Shown here: in pieces, positions 1 through 8,761 of the stretch | Numbering within the stretch: position 1 is the first letter of the stretch | How the letters are laid out: every line of letters starts with the position of its first letter | From: Candidatus Goldiibacteriota bacterium | Lineage (GTDB): Bacteria > Oederibacteriota > JAAXVQ01 | Direction of reading: 5' to 3' | NCBI GenBank assembly: GCA_020052235.1 | Contig: JAGVPM010000142.1 | Location: forward strand, 1-36,817 | Length of the DNA stretch: 36,817 nt | Made by a program: the position numbers and the translations under genes | Notes under the pieces: model-generated | Databases searched by the model: none | What the model was told of the DNA's origin: nothing | The model's input: only the letters and a program-made list of their open reading frames with translations

Positions 1-327
1 CACCGCCACGCCGACCGCGACGAATACGTCCACGGCCACGCCGACATATACGTCAACATATACCGCTACGCCGACCGCGACGAATACGTCCACGGTGACG
101 CCGACATATACGTCAACATATACCGCTACGCCGACCGCGACGAATACATCCACGGCCACCCCGACCTATACTCCGACCTACACGGCCACGCCGACCGCGA
201 CGAATACGTCCACGGCCACGCCTACGTATACGTCAACATATACCGCTACGCCGACCGCGACGAATACGCCCACGGCCACGCCGACATATACGTCAACGTC
301 CACGGCCACGCCAAGTGCGACCAATAC
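1..327 (+). repeat. 60-bp in-frame tandem repeat encoding a 20-residue Thr/Pro unit
   Basis: The first five 60-base blocks are near-identical, with core ACGCCGACCGCGACGAATAC in each, followed by a degenerate sixth. Each unit encodes 20 residues of the type [20 protein letters not shown]. Copies differ by a few substitutions and no indels, so the frame is preserved. The array continues upstream of the window. There are no unique spacers, so it is a coding minisatellite and not a CRISPR array. Confidence 0.95.
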
Positions 328-2398
328 CTCGATGGCTACACCTACGATGACGGCCACTTCCACCAGCACTCTGACCATTACCACCGGCACACCGTCGGCA
401 ACAAGCTCGTTTACCTCCACGGCCACCGCCACACCGACTTCCACATCAACGGCTACAGTAACCGCCACCCCCACCAACACCCCGGCGGCGGATGCTTTTA
501 TCCAGGGTAATTTTTCCTTATTAAATCAGACGCAAAATTATGATTACATGGTGATCGCAACTTCGCAGAGCGGGATTCAAACCCTTTACTTGACGATTCC
601 CAACGGGTGGGCGGTACCCTCCACTCCGAGTTCCATGGTACAGGGTGGGCTGGTTTCATTTGCAGGAAATCAGATTGTAGTGAGTTATGCCACGCCTTGG
701 TCCGCTGGTTCGTACGACAGCATCACGTTGACGGCCACGGCACCCGGAACAGGCGGAACGTATTATTGGAATTCCTACTTGAATGACGGAACCTATCAAA
801 CGCGCACGACGGCGTCCAAGAGTCAAGCCGTGGTGGTGACTTCGCCTACGGGCACTTCGACCTTCACGGCTACAGCCACGGCCACTCCCACGATCACGTC
901 GACTTCCACCACGACCGCCACACCGACGGCGACTTCTACCTATACATCCACGGCTGTGTTTACATTTACAATTACGCCGACAGCTACGCCAACCTTTACC
1001 AGCACGGCCAGCTTCACCGCTACCTCTACGCCTACGGAGTCCTCCACCTACACGTTCACGCCGACGAATTCACCCACCATGACGTCCACGCCCTTGAATT
1101 CACCCACCGTAACTCAGACACTGACGAATTCGCCCACATTGACTTCGTCCGTAACGCAAACCGTAACGTTTACGATCACGGCCACGGCTACGATTACTCC
1201 AACCATCACGCCTACGCCCGCCTATCAGTTGATTTTGGTGGTTCCAAACGAATATTTTACGCCCGGGACGCCTCCGGGATATGCGGGAGCCGTGTTGCCT
1301 GCCACGGCGGGCTATCCGGTTTCCATTACCATACGCGCTGTGAATATGAGTACGTTCCAGATGCTGCCGGTGAATGATGTGTTAACCATGAGTTCGTCCG
1401 CCTTGGCGGATCAAATCCGCGATTTGTCGGCGCAGGTTAATTTGATAAACGGCGAGGCCAATGTCACGGTCCGTTTCATGGATCCGGGCACGACGTACCT
1501 GATTTCAGCAGCGCCGCAGACAAATACATTTATCCAAGCGGGCAGTACGCGTCCGATTCCCTGCAATGCGGGCACCTATTCGCAAAATCCTTTTGCTTTG
1601 ATGAATCATGCATCTTTGGCGCCCCTCACGGCCGTTCAAGGCGAACGCCAGCTGGCTATGCTTTTGCTGAATATTACCAATCCCAATGCCGCGGGATCGG
1701 CGGCGTATGAGGTGCGGGGCTTGACCATCACCGTGCAGGACCGCAACGGCCAGGGTATTCCGGCGCAGGATATTTTAGCGTCTCTGGCCATTTGGGATAA
1801 TGCGGCCAACACCGCTTTGACGCAGGTTAATGCCTGGCCTTCGCAGGAAAGGGTCTATGTGCCGTTTACGGCTTTTCAGGTGTTGGTGTATCCTGGGGAG
1901 ACCAGGGTTTTGCGCGTGGTGGTGGATTTGAATCCTGTGGGCACGCGCCCGGAACTCCGTCTGGGCGCCATTGCCGCCGGGGATGTGGATTGCGCGTTCT
2001 TGGACGGGACTTCCATTTTGGTGCGCGCTGCGGCGCCGGATGCATTCCCCATGAGATCGGACACGGTGGCGATTCGTTCGCGCGGGCTGAAAGATTCGTA
2101 TATTAATTATCCCAATCCTTTCGCGGCCGGCCGGCAGGTTACGCAGCTGGAATATTTCCTGGAACAAGACTCAACCGTCACCTTGAAAATTTACTCCATT
2201 GTCGGCGAACCGGTGCGCACATTGGCGGATGCCGAGACTCAGCCGGGCGCTCAAGGACTGCAACGGTATGTATGGGATGGGCGCAATGGAAAGGGCAATG
2301 TGGTGCTCAATGGCGTTTATTTTGCGGTGTTGACCGTCAAGCCGGTTTCGGGCGGCGCAGCGCAGACCGTGGTGCTGAAGCTGGCGGTGGTTAAATGA
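2..2398 (+). CDS. Large secreted/surface protein with Thr-Pro repeats and FlgD-like C-terminal domain (5' end outside window)
   Basis: The reading frame is open from the first bases of the window, so the true start lies upstream; the GTG at 95 is inside the repeat and is not a start. The visible part runs: Thr/Pro/Ala repeats encoded by a 60-bp DNA repeat; an Ig-like beta domain (about 490-840); a second Thr-rich linker (about 841-1220) with TNSPT units; a beta-rich region with no family I recognise (about 1225-2080); and a final domain starting at YINYPNPF that resembles the FlgD Ig-like or type IX sorting-like C-terminal domains (NPF motif, VWDGRNGKG, terminal VLKLAVVK). Such linkers usually space folded domains on the cell surface and may be glycosylated. 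It overlaps the next gene by four bases (ATGA). A surface adhesin or structural role is inference. Confidence 0.8.
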   Translation, partial: TATPTATNTSTATPTYTSTYTATPTATNTSTVTPTYTSTYTATPTATNTSTATPTYTPTYTATPTATNTSTATPTYTSTYTATPTATNTPTATPTYTSTSTATPSATNTSMATPTMTATSTSTLTITTGTPSATSSFTSTATATPTSTSTATVTATPTNTPAADAFIQGNFSLLNQTQNYDYMVIATSQSGIQTLYLTIPNGWAVPSTPSSMVQGGLVSFAGNQIVVSYATPWSAGSYDSITLTATAPGTGGTYYWNSYLNDGTYQTRTTASKSQAVVVTSPTGTSTFTATATATPTITSTSTTTATPTATSTYTSTAVFTFTITPTATPTFTSTASFTATSTPTESSTYTFTPTNSPTMTSTPLNSPTVTQTLTNSPTLTSSVTQTVTFTITATATITPTITPTPAYQLILVVPNEYFTPGTPPGYAGAVLPATAGYPVSITIRAVNMSTFQMLPVNDVLTMSSSALADQIRDLSAQVNLINGEANVTVRFMDPGTTYLISAAPQTNTFIQAGSTRPIPCNAGTYSQNPFALMNHASLAPLTAVQGERQLAMLLLNITNPNAAGSAAYEVRGLTITVQDRNGQGIPAQDILASLAIWDNAANTALTQVNAWPSQERVYVPFTAFQVLVYPGETRVLRVVVDLNPVGTRPELRLGAIAAGDVDCAFLDGTSILVRAAAPDAFPMRSDTVAIRSRGLKDSYINYPNPFAAGRQVTQLEYFLEQDSTVTLKIYSIVGEPVRTLADAETQPGAQGLQRYVWDGRNGKGNVVLNGVYFAVLTVKPVSGGAAQTVVLKLAVVK

Positions 2399-2418
2399 GT
2401 TTTAAGACGGAGCGGAGT

Positions 2419-3993
2419 ATGAAGCGTTGGATGAGCATAGCCATAATCGCAGGTGTGGTGGTTTGCCCGGGAATACGCGGCTGGGCAACGGTCAATGATG
2501 CGGGCACGCAAAATCCCTTTGAATTAGGAGCGGGTGCGCGCGCGTTGGCGCTTTCCGGCGCTTATCCTGCCATAGCCGATGATTCCACGGCTTTGTTTTG
2601 GAATCCGGCCGGGTTGGCGCGGGTGGAGCAAACCGAAGTTTCCGCCATGCACATTAATTTGCTCTTTGACACACCGTATGACTACCTTGGAGTTGCGTAT
2701 CCCTTATTGGATTGGGGCACCTTTGCGGTGGGCGCAGTGCGCTTGGCCACGAGCGGAATCATCACCAGAGATGAGAGCAGTTTCCGCACGGGTGAAGGCG
2801 AGGGAAGTTATGATTTGCGTGAATATTTATTTGGGTATGGGCGCGAGTGGTTTAAGGGGTTTAACGGCGGAGCGGTGGTCAAGGTGGATCAGCAGCGCTT
2901 ATTGGGAGACGCGGCCTCCGGCGTGGGGGTGGATTTGGGAGCCCAGTACCACGGCAGGCAGGAGTGGCCCGGGGGATTAGACTGGGAAAAAATGACCATT
3001 GGCATTGACGTGCAAAACGTGTTTGGTTCGCAGCTGCGTTTGGGCGCGGATACGGATGTATTGCCGCTGAATGTGCGCTCGGGATTGGCCTACACCGTGG
3101 ACGTGAAAGACCGGTGGCAGCAAAAAATAATTCTAGCCCTGGGCGCGGATAAGTCGACCTGGAGGGAATGGTGCTGGCGTATGGGGTTGGAGTACCAGGT
3201 GCTGGCAAGCCTGGCCCTGCGCGGCGGTCTCAATGCGTACGGATGGTCGGCGGGCGTTGGGGCGGAGTATGCCGGGGTGGGATTTGACTATGCCTTGAGC
3301 GGGCAGGAATTGGGAGTGACGCACCGGTTCTCGCTGACGTACAGGTTTGGCCCCAATGCCGCGCAACAGCGCGAGGAACGGGAGCGCCGCCGTCAGGAAG
3401 CCATGGACCGTGAAGCCACGGCCCGGGCCGAGGCCACCGTAAAAAAAATCCGCGACGAGTTGACGCAACAGCTGGAAAATAACGAGCTGAAATACAGCCG
3501 GGAGAAACAAGCCTTGCTGGCACAGCATGATAAAAGGGTTTCCAATGCCGTGGCAAAGGAACGGCAGAAATCAACGGAACAAAAAAATCAGCAATTGGCC
3601 CGTGAATATTTTAAAACCCTGCATTACTTCAACGGACTTAAAGATTATATGAATAAAAATTATAAAGACGCCGTGACTGAGTTTGAAACCGTAGCCAAAT
3701 TTGATCCGAAATACCTGGAACTGGCTGTATACTTGGAACGCTCGCGGCAGTTGGCCAAAGGGCAATTTATGGTGATGTCGCCGGAAACCTTGAAATTGTA
3801 TTACCGGGGGATTGATTATTACATGGATAATAAATTCAACGAGGCCATAGGCGCCTGGAAAAAGATTTTAATCACTGAACCCAGCAACCTGATGGTCATG
3901 CGGAATATTGAAGAAGCGGAAAATCGTTTGGTATTGCTGAACAAAACCGAAGGAACAGATCTCGGAAATACCTTGCCGGCCAATAAACCGTAA
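2419..3993 (+). CDS. PorV/PorQ-like outer-membrane barrel protein with coiled-coil and TPR tail
   Basis: I place the start at ATG 2419, preceded by GGAG-rich sequence, because it gives a clean signal peptide (MKRWMSIAIIAGVV...GWA). ATG 2395 in the same frame overlaps the previous stop and would bury the signal. Residues about 25-310 carry the PorV/PorQ/UPF0164 hallmarks GAGARALALSGAYPAIADDS and FWNPAGLA, expected to form an outer-membrane beta barrel. Residues about 315-395 are a charged coiled coil (REERERRRQEAMDRE and similar). Residues about 395-510 contain two or three TPR-like helical hairpins (YKDAVTEFETVAKFDP, FNEAIGAWKKILITEP). In the Bacteroidetes PorV acts as a shuttle of the type IX system. 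Here the directly upstream gene encodes a protein with a sorting-like C-terminal domain, so a role in surface assembly is plausible but inferred. Confidence 0.8.
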   Translation: MKRWMSIAIIAGVVVCPGIRGWATVNDAGTQNPFELGAGARALALSGAYPAIADDSTALFWNPAGLARVEQTEVSAMHINLLFDTPYDYLGVAYPLLDWGTFAVGAVRLATSGIITRDESSFRTGEGEGSYDLREYLFGYGREWFKGFNGGAVVKVDQQRLLGDAASGVGVDLGAQYHGRQEWPGGLDWEKMTIGIDVQNVFGSQLRLGADTDVLPLNVRSGLAYTVDVKDRWQQKIILALGADKSTWREWCWRMGLEYQVLASLALRGGLNAYGWSAGVGAEYAGVGFDYALSGQELGVTHRFSLTYRFGPNAAQQREERERRRQEAMDREATARAEATVKKIRDELTQQLENNELKYSREKQALLAQHDKRVSNAVAKERQKSTEQKNQQLAREYFKTLHYFNGLKDYMNKNYKDAVTEFETVAKFDPKYLELAVYLERSRQLAKGQFMVMSPETLKLYYRGIDYYMDNKFNEAIGAWKKILITEPSNLMVMRNIEEAENRLVLLNKTEGTDLGNTLPANKP

Positions 3994-4023
3994 TTTGGCC
4001 GTGTGACCGAGAGGCGATGCGTA

Positions 4024-4052
4024 TGCCGCCCTGAGTTGTTAACCGGGCGGCA
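4024..4052 (+). other. Stem-loop just upstream of a ribosome-binding site
   Basis: TGCCGCCC (4024-4031) pairs perfectly with GGGCGGCA (4045-4052) around a 13-base loop, ending three bases before the AAGGGAGA ribosome-binding site of the kinase/phosphatase gene. There is no T run, so it is not an obvious terminator. It could stabilise a processed 5' end or modulate translation from the TTG start. Confidence 0.5.
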
Positions 4053-4069
4053 CGAAAGGGAGAACGGTC

Positions 4070-6568
4070 TTGCCGATACTGTTGAATAAATTTTTTAAAC
4101 CCAAGGTGATAAAGCATTTCCAAATAGAAGTGCCGGCGGTGGAACACAGGTTGGGCGAAATCCGCGATTTTATTACCGGGATTGCGGCCAATGCCGGCTT
4201 TTCCCAGCACGAGATCAATAATTTAAAACTTGCGCTGGATGAGGCTTCCTCCAACGTTGTGCGCCACGCCTACAAAGGCATGGAACCGGGACCGATCCGC
4301 TTGGAGGTGGACTGGCGCCCGGGCGAATTGGATATCAGCTTGTTGGACCGCGGGCGCAGTTTTGATTGGAAGGGCAGCAAAACACCCGACTTGAACCGGT
4401 ATGTGGAGATTGGGAAAAAAGGCGGATTAGGTATTTGGTTTATCCGCAAGCTCATGGATGAAACGGACTATAAAGCCACCCCCAAAGGCAATACGCTCCG
4501 GCTAATAAAACGCAGTAAAACCGCCTTGAGTTCCATGCAGGCCGCCAAAGCGGTCAGTTCCTCCGAAGCGGCATTGCCGGCGATAACCTTGCCAATACCG
4601 GCGCCCACAGCCGCGGCTCCGGCCTCTACACAACCAGAAGAAGCTGCTCCGACGGTTCTGCCCCGCCGCTTGAGCGTGAAAGTTAAATTTTTACTTCCGG
4701 TTGTCGGTGTGGCCGCCGTGTTGGTTTTTGGCGTGTTTGCCTATATGTTCCGCAACCAGGATCAGACCGTGCGCGCGGAAATCATGGCCAATGCCGAGGA
4801 AGGCATCCGCCGTTTGGCCAATGATTCGGTGAATTATTTATTCAAACAGGATGATTTGCACTTGGCGGGGTTGGTCAAAACCGCAGTGAAGGTGGATCCC
4901 CGCCTTTCCTACGCATTTGTCGTAAATAATGAAGGCGTGATTTGGGCCCATTCGCAAACCAATAAAATGTTTCAGCACTTCTCGCCGCCGCCCGGCTTTA
5001 AATTTCCCGAACGTCAAAAGGTGTTGGTGCAGAAATACCAAGATCCCGACCAGGGTGCCATGCTTGATTTTTCGTTCCCGGTATGGATGCGGAATATGCA
5101 TATGGGTACCGCGCACTTGGGTATGAAATTGGAATCCATGGAACGCGAAATCCGGACCGGGCGCCGGAATGCCGTGGTTATTTTTATCATCGTGCTCATC
5201 CTGAGCACCCTGGGCGTTTACGTGCTGATGACGTTCCTGATCTCCCCGGTTGAAAAAATCGCGAACGGCATGCTGGCCATCAGCGCAGGGCGGCTGGATC
5301 ACCGCATCACCATCCGCAGCAATGACGAGTTCGGACAGATTGCCAAGATTTTTAATGATATGACCCGGCGGTTTAATGAAGCCCAGGGGCATTTATTGGA
5401 ACAGGAACTCGTTCAGCAGGAAATGCAGGTGGCGCAGGAAATTCAACACACCCTGTTGCCCCGCGAAGTGCCGCAGGTGGAAGGCTACGATGTGGCCAGT
5501 TTATACCGTTCGGCCAAGGAAGTCGGCGGTGATTATTTTGACTTCATGATGGTCGATGACAACATCATGGGCATTGCCGTGGCGGACGTATCCGGCAAGG
5601 GCGTGCCGGGATCTTTGGTTATGACCATGATCCGCACCGCCTTGCGCCTGGAAGCGCGCGGTAACCGTTCCGCCATTGACGTTATGGCCAAGGTTAATGA
5701 CTTTGTCACCCCGGATATGAAAAAAGGCATGTTCGTGACCATGTTCTATATAATTTTAAACGTCCGGCAGCGTGTGATTAATTTTTCCAGCGCGGGGCAT
5801 AATCCCATGATTTTATACCGTGCCGAAACCGACCAGATTTATTATTTGAAACCCCGCGGATTTCCCTTAGGCATCGATTTGCCGGATCCGGCTCTGTTTG
5901 TCAAATCCCTTACGCAGGAAACCGTGCATCTGAAGCAGGGGGATTTGATGCTGGCGTACACCGACGGAATTACCGAAGCCATGAATCCGAAACGGGAACA
6001 ATTCGGAGAACAGCGTTTGATTGATATCATCCGGACGCATCATCAGTTGAGTTCGCAGGAATTTGTGGAAGCGCTTTCGCAGGCCCTGGCTGATTTTACC
6101 CAGGAGTATCCACAAAACGACGATATTACCTGCGTGGTGGTGAAAGAAAAAATGATGGTTGGTGAAGTGCAGGCTAATTTGCGCCGAAAATTATTTTACT
6201 TGATCGAACATGATGGGCTGCCGGTGACTGAAGCCTGTCGGCAACTCAATGTTTCGGCCTCGACCTATTACCGCTTGAAGCGGCAAAAGGAAAAATACGG
6301 TGACAAGAGCTTCTTTGAAACCGATGATTCGCACAAAGCGGCTCCCATGCAGCAAATGTCGCTGGACGAACGGCATCAATTGCTGGTGTGGGTCGTGTCC
6401 AATCCGGATTGGGGTGCCAAACGTTTGGCGGATATTTTGGCCACGCCCGAAGGCGGCCAGATCAAAATGACTGAAAGGCAAGTATCCCAGGAATTGAAGC
6501 GCCTGCATTTGACCACGCGCGCGGAGCGCGAAACTTATGCGGCCAAGAAGAAAGTTGACGGGCATTAA
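4070..6568 (+). CDS. Transmembrane partner-switching regulator: RsbW-like kinase, HAMP, SpoIIE/RsbU phosphatase, C-terminal HTH region
   Basis: TTG start at 4070 with AAGGGAGA 7-8 bases upstream. Residues 15-147 form an HATPase domain of the anti-sigma-factor kinase type (LDEASSNVVRHAYKG N-box at 56-70, D93, GGLGIWF at 118-124). A Pro/Ala linker follows, then TM1 (about 207-227), an extracytoplasmic sensor of about 140 residues, TM2 (about 368-391), HAMP (about 392-446) and a PP2C/SpoIIE phosphatase (about 470-690). Metal-binding Asp positions are visible in GGDYFDF (486-492), ADVSGKG (505-511), TDGITEA (631-637) and NDDITC (683-688). Residues 701-745 form a helix-turn-helix (VTEACRQLNVSASTYYRLKR), and about 765-825 a second helical domain with PDWGA. 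Known relatives phosphorylate and dephosphorylate a STAS protein, which is the next gene. Having both opposing activities plus HTH domains in one chain is unusual. Confidence 0.9.
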   Translation: MPILLNKFFKPKVIKHFQIEVPAVEHRLGEIRDFITGIAANAGFSQHEINNLKLALDEASSNVVRHAYKGMEPGPIRLEVDWRPGELDISLLDRGRSFDWKGSKTPDLNRYVEIGKKGGLGIWFIRKLMDETDYKATPKGNTLRLIKRSKTALSSMQAAKAVSSSEAALPAITLPIPAPTAAAPASTQPEEAAPTVLPRRLSVKVKFLLPVVGVAAVLVFGVFAYMFRNQDQTVRAEIMANAEEGIRRLANDSVNYLFKQDDLHLAGLVKTAVKVDPRLSYAFVVNNEGVIWAHSQTNKMFQHFSPPPGFKFPERQKVLVQKYQDPDQGAMLDFSFPVWMRNMHMGTAHLGMKLESMEREIRTGRRNAVVIFIIVLILSTLGVYVLMTFLISPVEKIANGMLAISAGRLDHRITIRSNDEFGQIAKIFNDMTRRFNEAQGHLLEQELVQQEMQVAQEIQHTLLPREVPQVEGYDVASLYRSAKEVGGDYFDFMMVDDNIMGIAVADVSGKGVPGSLVMTMIRTALRLEARGNRSAIDVMAKVNDFVTPDMKKGMFVTMFYIILNVRQRVINFSSAGHNPMILYRAETDQIYYLKPRGFPLGIDLPDPALFVKSLTQETVHLKQGDLMLAYTDGITEAMNPKREQFGEQRLIDIIRTHHQLSSQEFVEALSQALADFTQEYPQNDDITCVVVKEKMMVGEVQANLRRKLFYLIEHDGLPVTEACRQLNVSASTYYRLKRQKEKYGDKSFFETDDSHKAAPMQQMSLDERHQLLVWVVSNPDWGAKRLADILATPEGGQIKMTERQVSQELKRLHLTTRAERETYAAKKKVDGH

Positions 6569-6613
6569 AAAGGTATGTTACCATCGCGATAAGTCATAAG
6601 GGGGCCTAACTCT

Positions 6614-7522
6614 ATGGACGGCATTCAAATTCAGGTTGAACGCGCTGAAGCCAATTCCGAAATTTCCGTTATCATGATCAACGGTTATATTGATACCACC
6701 ACCTCCAGCGAATTGGAACGCGTGATTCAAAATCTCCTGCGTGAACAAAGATATAAGATTATCGTGGATTTGTCGGGCGTGGATTATATCAGTTCAGCCG
6801 GCTGGGGTATTTTTATCTCTGAAATTAAAAATCTTCGCAGCCATCGCGGCGATTTGAAATTGGCCAATATGTCTCCCAATGTGAGCGAAGTGTATGAATT
6901 GCTGGAGTTTGCCACTATTTTAACGTCCGCCCCCAGTGTTCCCGACGCAGTGAAAATGTTTGATGGCGCTGCGGCTGAAATGGGAATGCCGCCGGTGAAA
7001 AAGCCGCTGGCGGGTCAACCGGCAGTTGCCACAGCGGCAACGGCTGCCCCCAAAGCAGCTGTTCCGCCTAAACCGCCAACCCCAACCGCGATAAACCGTC
7101 CTGCGGTGCCGCCTCCTGCAGGCAAAGTTCGTCCGACAACGGCCAATTCTGCAGCGAAAACATCACAGGAAGTCCCTGCGTCATCGGTGAAAATTCCAGC
7201 TCCGGTTCCGGCTCCAACTCCAATTTCGGCTCCATCTTCGGCTCCGGTTCCAGTATCAACTCCAGCTCCAGCTCCGGTTTCAACTCCGGCTCAGGAATCC
7301 GCGCCATTGACTTCAAAACCAACAGGGTTAGTCCCTTTAATTGATAGAATTCACGAGGTCGTGAAAGCGCACCCTGACTGGGGGGCGTGGAAAATGAAAG
7401 GGGAACTCAACCGGAGCCGCGGCAACCAACCTAAAGTAAGTTGGGGTGAAGTAAGGGCTGAATTAAAATTCAGCGGGTTGAAAACCAAGGAACAACGGTA
7501 TAACTTTTCGCGCAGCCGTTAA
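6614..7522 (+). CDS. STAS-domain anti-sigma-factor antagonist with C-terminal PDWGA helical domain
   Basis: ATG at 6614 with AAGGGGG at 6598-6604. Residues 1-115 are a STAS domain of the SpoIIAA/RsbV type, with candidate phospho-acceptor serines S60/S61 in DYISSAGWG. Residues about 120-230 are an Ala/Pro/Val-rich low-complexity linker. Residues about 232-300 form a helical domain (IHEVVKAHPDWGAWKMKGEL...EVRAELKFSGLKTKEQR) that aligns without gaps to the end of the upstream kinase/phosphatase. STAS antagonists are normally bare domains of about 100-120 residues, so the linker plus extra domain is an addition. The upstream protein should set the phosphorylation state of this one. Its binding target is not encoded nearby: no sigma factor is visible in the window. 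Confidence 0.88.
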   Translation: MDGIQIQVERAEANSEISVIMINGYIDTTTSSELERVIQNLLREQRYKIIVDLSGVDYISSAGWGIFISEIKNLRSHRGDLKLANMSPNVSEVYELLEFATILTSAPSVPDAVKMFDGAAAEMGMPPVKKPLAGQPAVATAATAAPKAAVPPKPPTPTAINRPAVPPPAGKVRPTTANSAAKTSQEVPASSVKIPAPVPAPTPISAPSSAPVPVSTPAPAPVSTPAQESAPLTSKPTGLVPLIDRIHEVVKAHPDWGAWKMKGELNRSRGNQPKVSWGEVRAELKFSGLKTKEQRYNFSRSR

Positions 7523-7551
7523 ATCCGCTGCGCGTTAAAGGAGATAAGCTT

Positions 7552-8667
7552 GTGAGCAGCTTCAGTTTTTCCACCACCATTCACGGTGCGGACCGGGATT
7601 ATACGGTTAAGACCATGAATTTCGATTCAATCCGGCGCGTGGTCATCAATTTAAGCGAACATGACCGCGTCATGAATACCCGTGAATTTTCCTATGATGC
7701 CAATTTGAACGATGATGAACTTATGGGACTGGTGAAGCGGAAACATGAAGAACGCGTGGAAAATCTTCAGGAACTTTTAAAGATTTCAGGCAAGTTGGAA
7801 CAAAAAAATGATCCGGACGCCAATCATAAATTGGGTTTGGTATTTTTAAATAACGGCCTGGGGCGGGAAGCGGCGGTTGAATTTGAACGTTCGTTGACCC
7901 AAGCACCCAATCAAGCTCCGATTTTAAATCATTTGGGCCAGGCCTATCTTCAGGAAGAACGGATGTTGGATGCGGAAAAAATTTTTCGCCAGGCGGTGGA
8001 GCTTAAACCGGAATACCCTGATTTGCATAATTACCTCGGTCTGGCGTTATTAAAATCCGGAAATTATACGGAAGCGCTTGCGGAATTTCAAAAGGCATTG
8101 TCAATTCATGCCGGGTATGCCGAGGCCCATTTTAACTACGGATTGTGCATCCTGTCTCAGGCGATTGCCGACGGAACACTGGGCGACGCGGCCAAGGTGG
8201 ATATGTTGGCGCACATCAGCCGTGCGGTGGAATTGAACGCGTATTATAATAATGAATACTATAAAATGGCCCAAGGCCACCTGGCGAAAAATCAATGGGC
8301 CGAAAGCCGCCAGGCATTGATTGAGGCCAAGACTTCCGTGTCCGCGCAAACCGGAAGTGAAATTTTTCATGAATTTTATTTGCGCCTGAAGTACGGCGAT
8401 GAAGGCGTGGACCGCCAGGCCACCGAACGTTATATTTTGCGCTTGGAGGAAATACTCGATAAAAATCCGCAATTCGTCGATGTCCATAACGACCTGGGCG
8501 TTGCCTACCTTACACAATGCCGTTTCCTGTTCAATCGCGCCATCAATGAGTTCAAACGCGCCCTTACTTTGAATGCCAATTATTCCAAAGCTCAGAAAAA
8601 TCTTAAGCTGGCCGAAAATGAAGGTAAAGGCTTTTTGATTCTTTTACGGGCCATTCTATATTTTTAA
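7552..8667 (+). CDS. TPR-repeat protein of the partner-switching operon
   Basis: GTG start at 7552 follows a good AAAGGAGA site, 29 bases after the STAS gene, so it is probably co-transcribed. There is no signal peptide, which indicates a cytoplasmic protein. The first 85 residues (HGADRDYTVKTMNFD..., then a charged helix) are not a family I recognise. From about residue 88 there are at least three canonical TPRs (ANHKLGLVFLNNGLGREAAV, APILNHLGQAYLQEERMLDA, LHNYLGLALLKSGNYTEALA) and further degenerate ones, including VHNDLGVAYLTQCRFLFNRA near the end. It may scaffold or be regulated by the STAS protein; that is inferred only from gene order. Confidence 0.85.
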   Translation: MSSFSFSTTIHGADRDYTVKTMNFDSIRRVVINLSEHDRVMNTREFSYDANLNDDELMGLVKRKHEERVENLQELLKISGKLEQKNDPDANHKLGLVFLNNGLGREAAVEFERSLTQAPNQAPILNHLGQAYLQEERMLDAEKIFRQAVELKPEYPDLHNYLGLALLKSGNYTEALAEFQKALSIHAGYAEAHFNYGLCILSQAIADGTLGDAAKVDMLAHISRAVELNAYYNNEYYKMAQGHLAKNQWAESRQALIEAKTSVSAQTGSEIFHEFYLRLKYGDEGVDRQATERYILRLEEILDKNPQFVDVHNDLGVAYLTQCRFLFNRAINEFKRALTLNANYSKAQKNLKLAENEGKGFLILLRAILYF

Positions 8668-8678
8668 CCTAATAAAAT

Positions 8679-8726
8679 CGGGCTGGAAAAATATCTTTAA
8701 AAAGAATATGATGGCCCGGTGTTTTT
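8679..8726 (+). terminator. Possible rho-independent terminator after the TPR gene
   Basis: CGGGC (8679-8683) pairs with GCCCG (8714-8718), with an imperfect internal stem (ATATCTT / AAGAATAT), followed by GTGTTTTT. The loop is long, so this is only moderately supported. Confidence 0.4.
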
Positions 8727-8761
8727 AATGCATAGGCAAATTTTAAGGGGCGGTGAAGCGC

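Noticed and set aside
1-327. CRISPR-like periodicity
   Set aside because: The repeats are contiguous, in frame and lack unique spacers, and no cas genes are present.
178-480. Val/Ala-rich 100-residue reading frame on the minus strand in the repeat array
   Set aside because: It is the antisense mirror of the Thr/Pro repeat; there is no ribosome-binding site and the composition is fully explained by the plus-strand repeat.
2092-3993. Firm claim of a type IX secretion system
   Set aside because: A sorting-like C-terminal domain and a PorV-like protein are suggestive, but no PorK/L/M/N or SprA gene is visible here.
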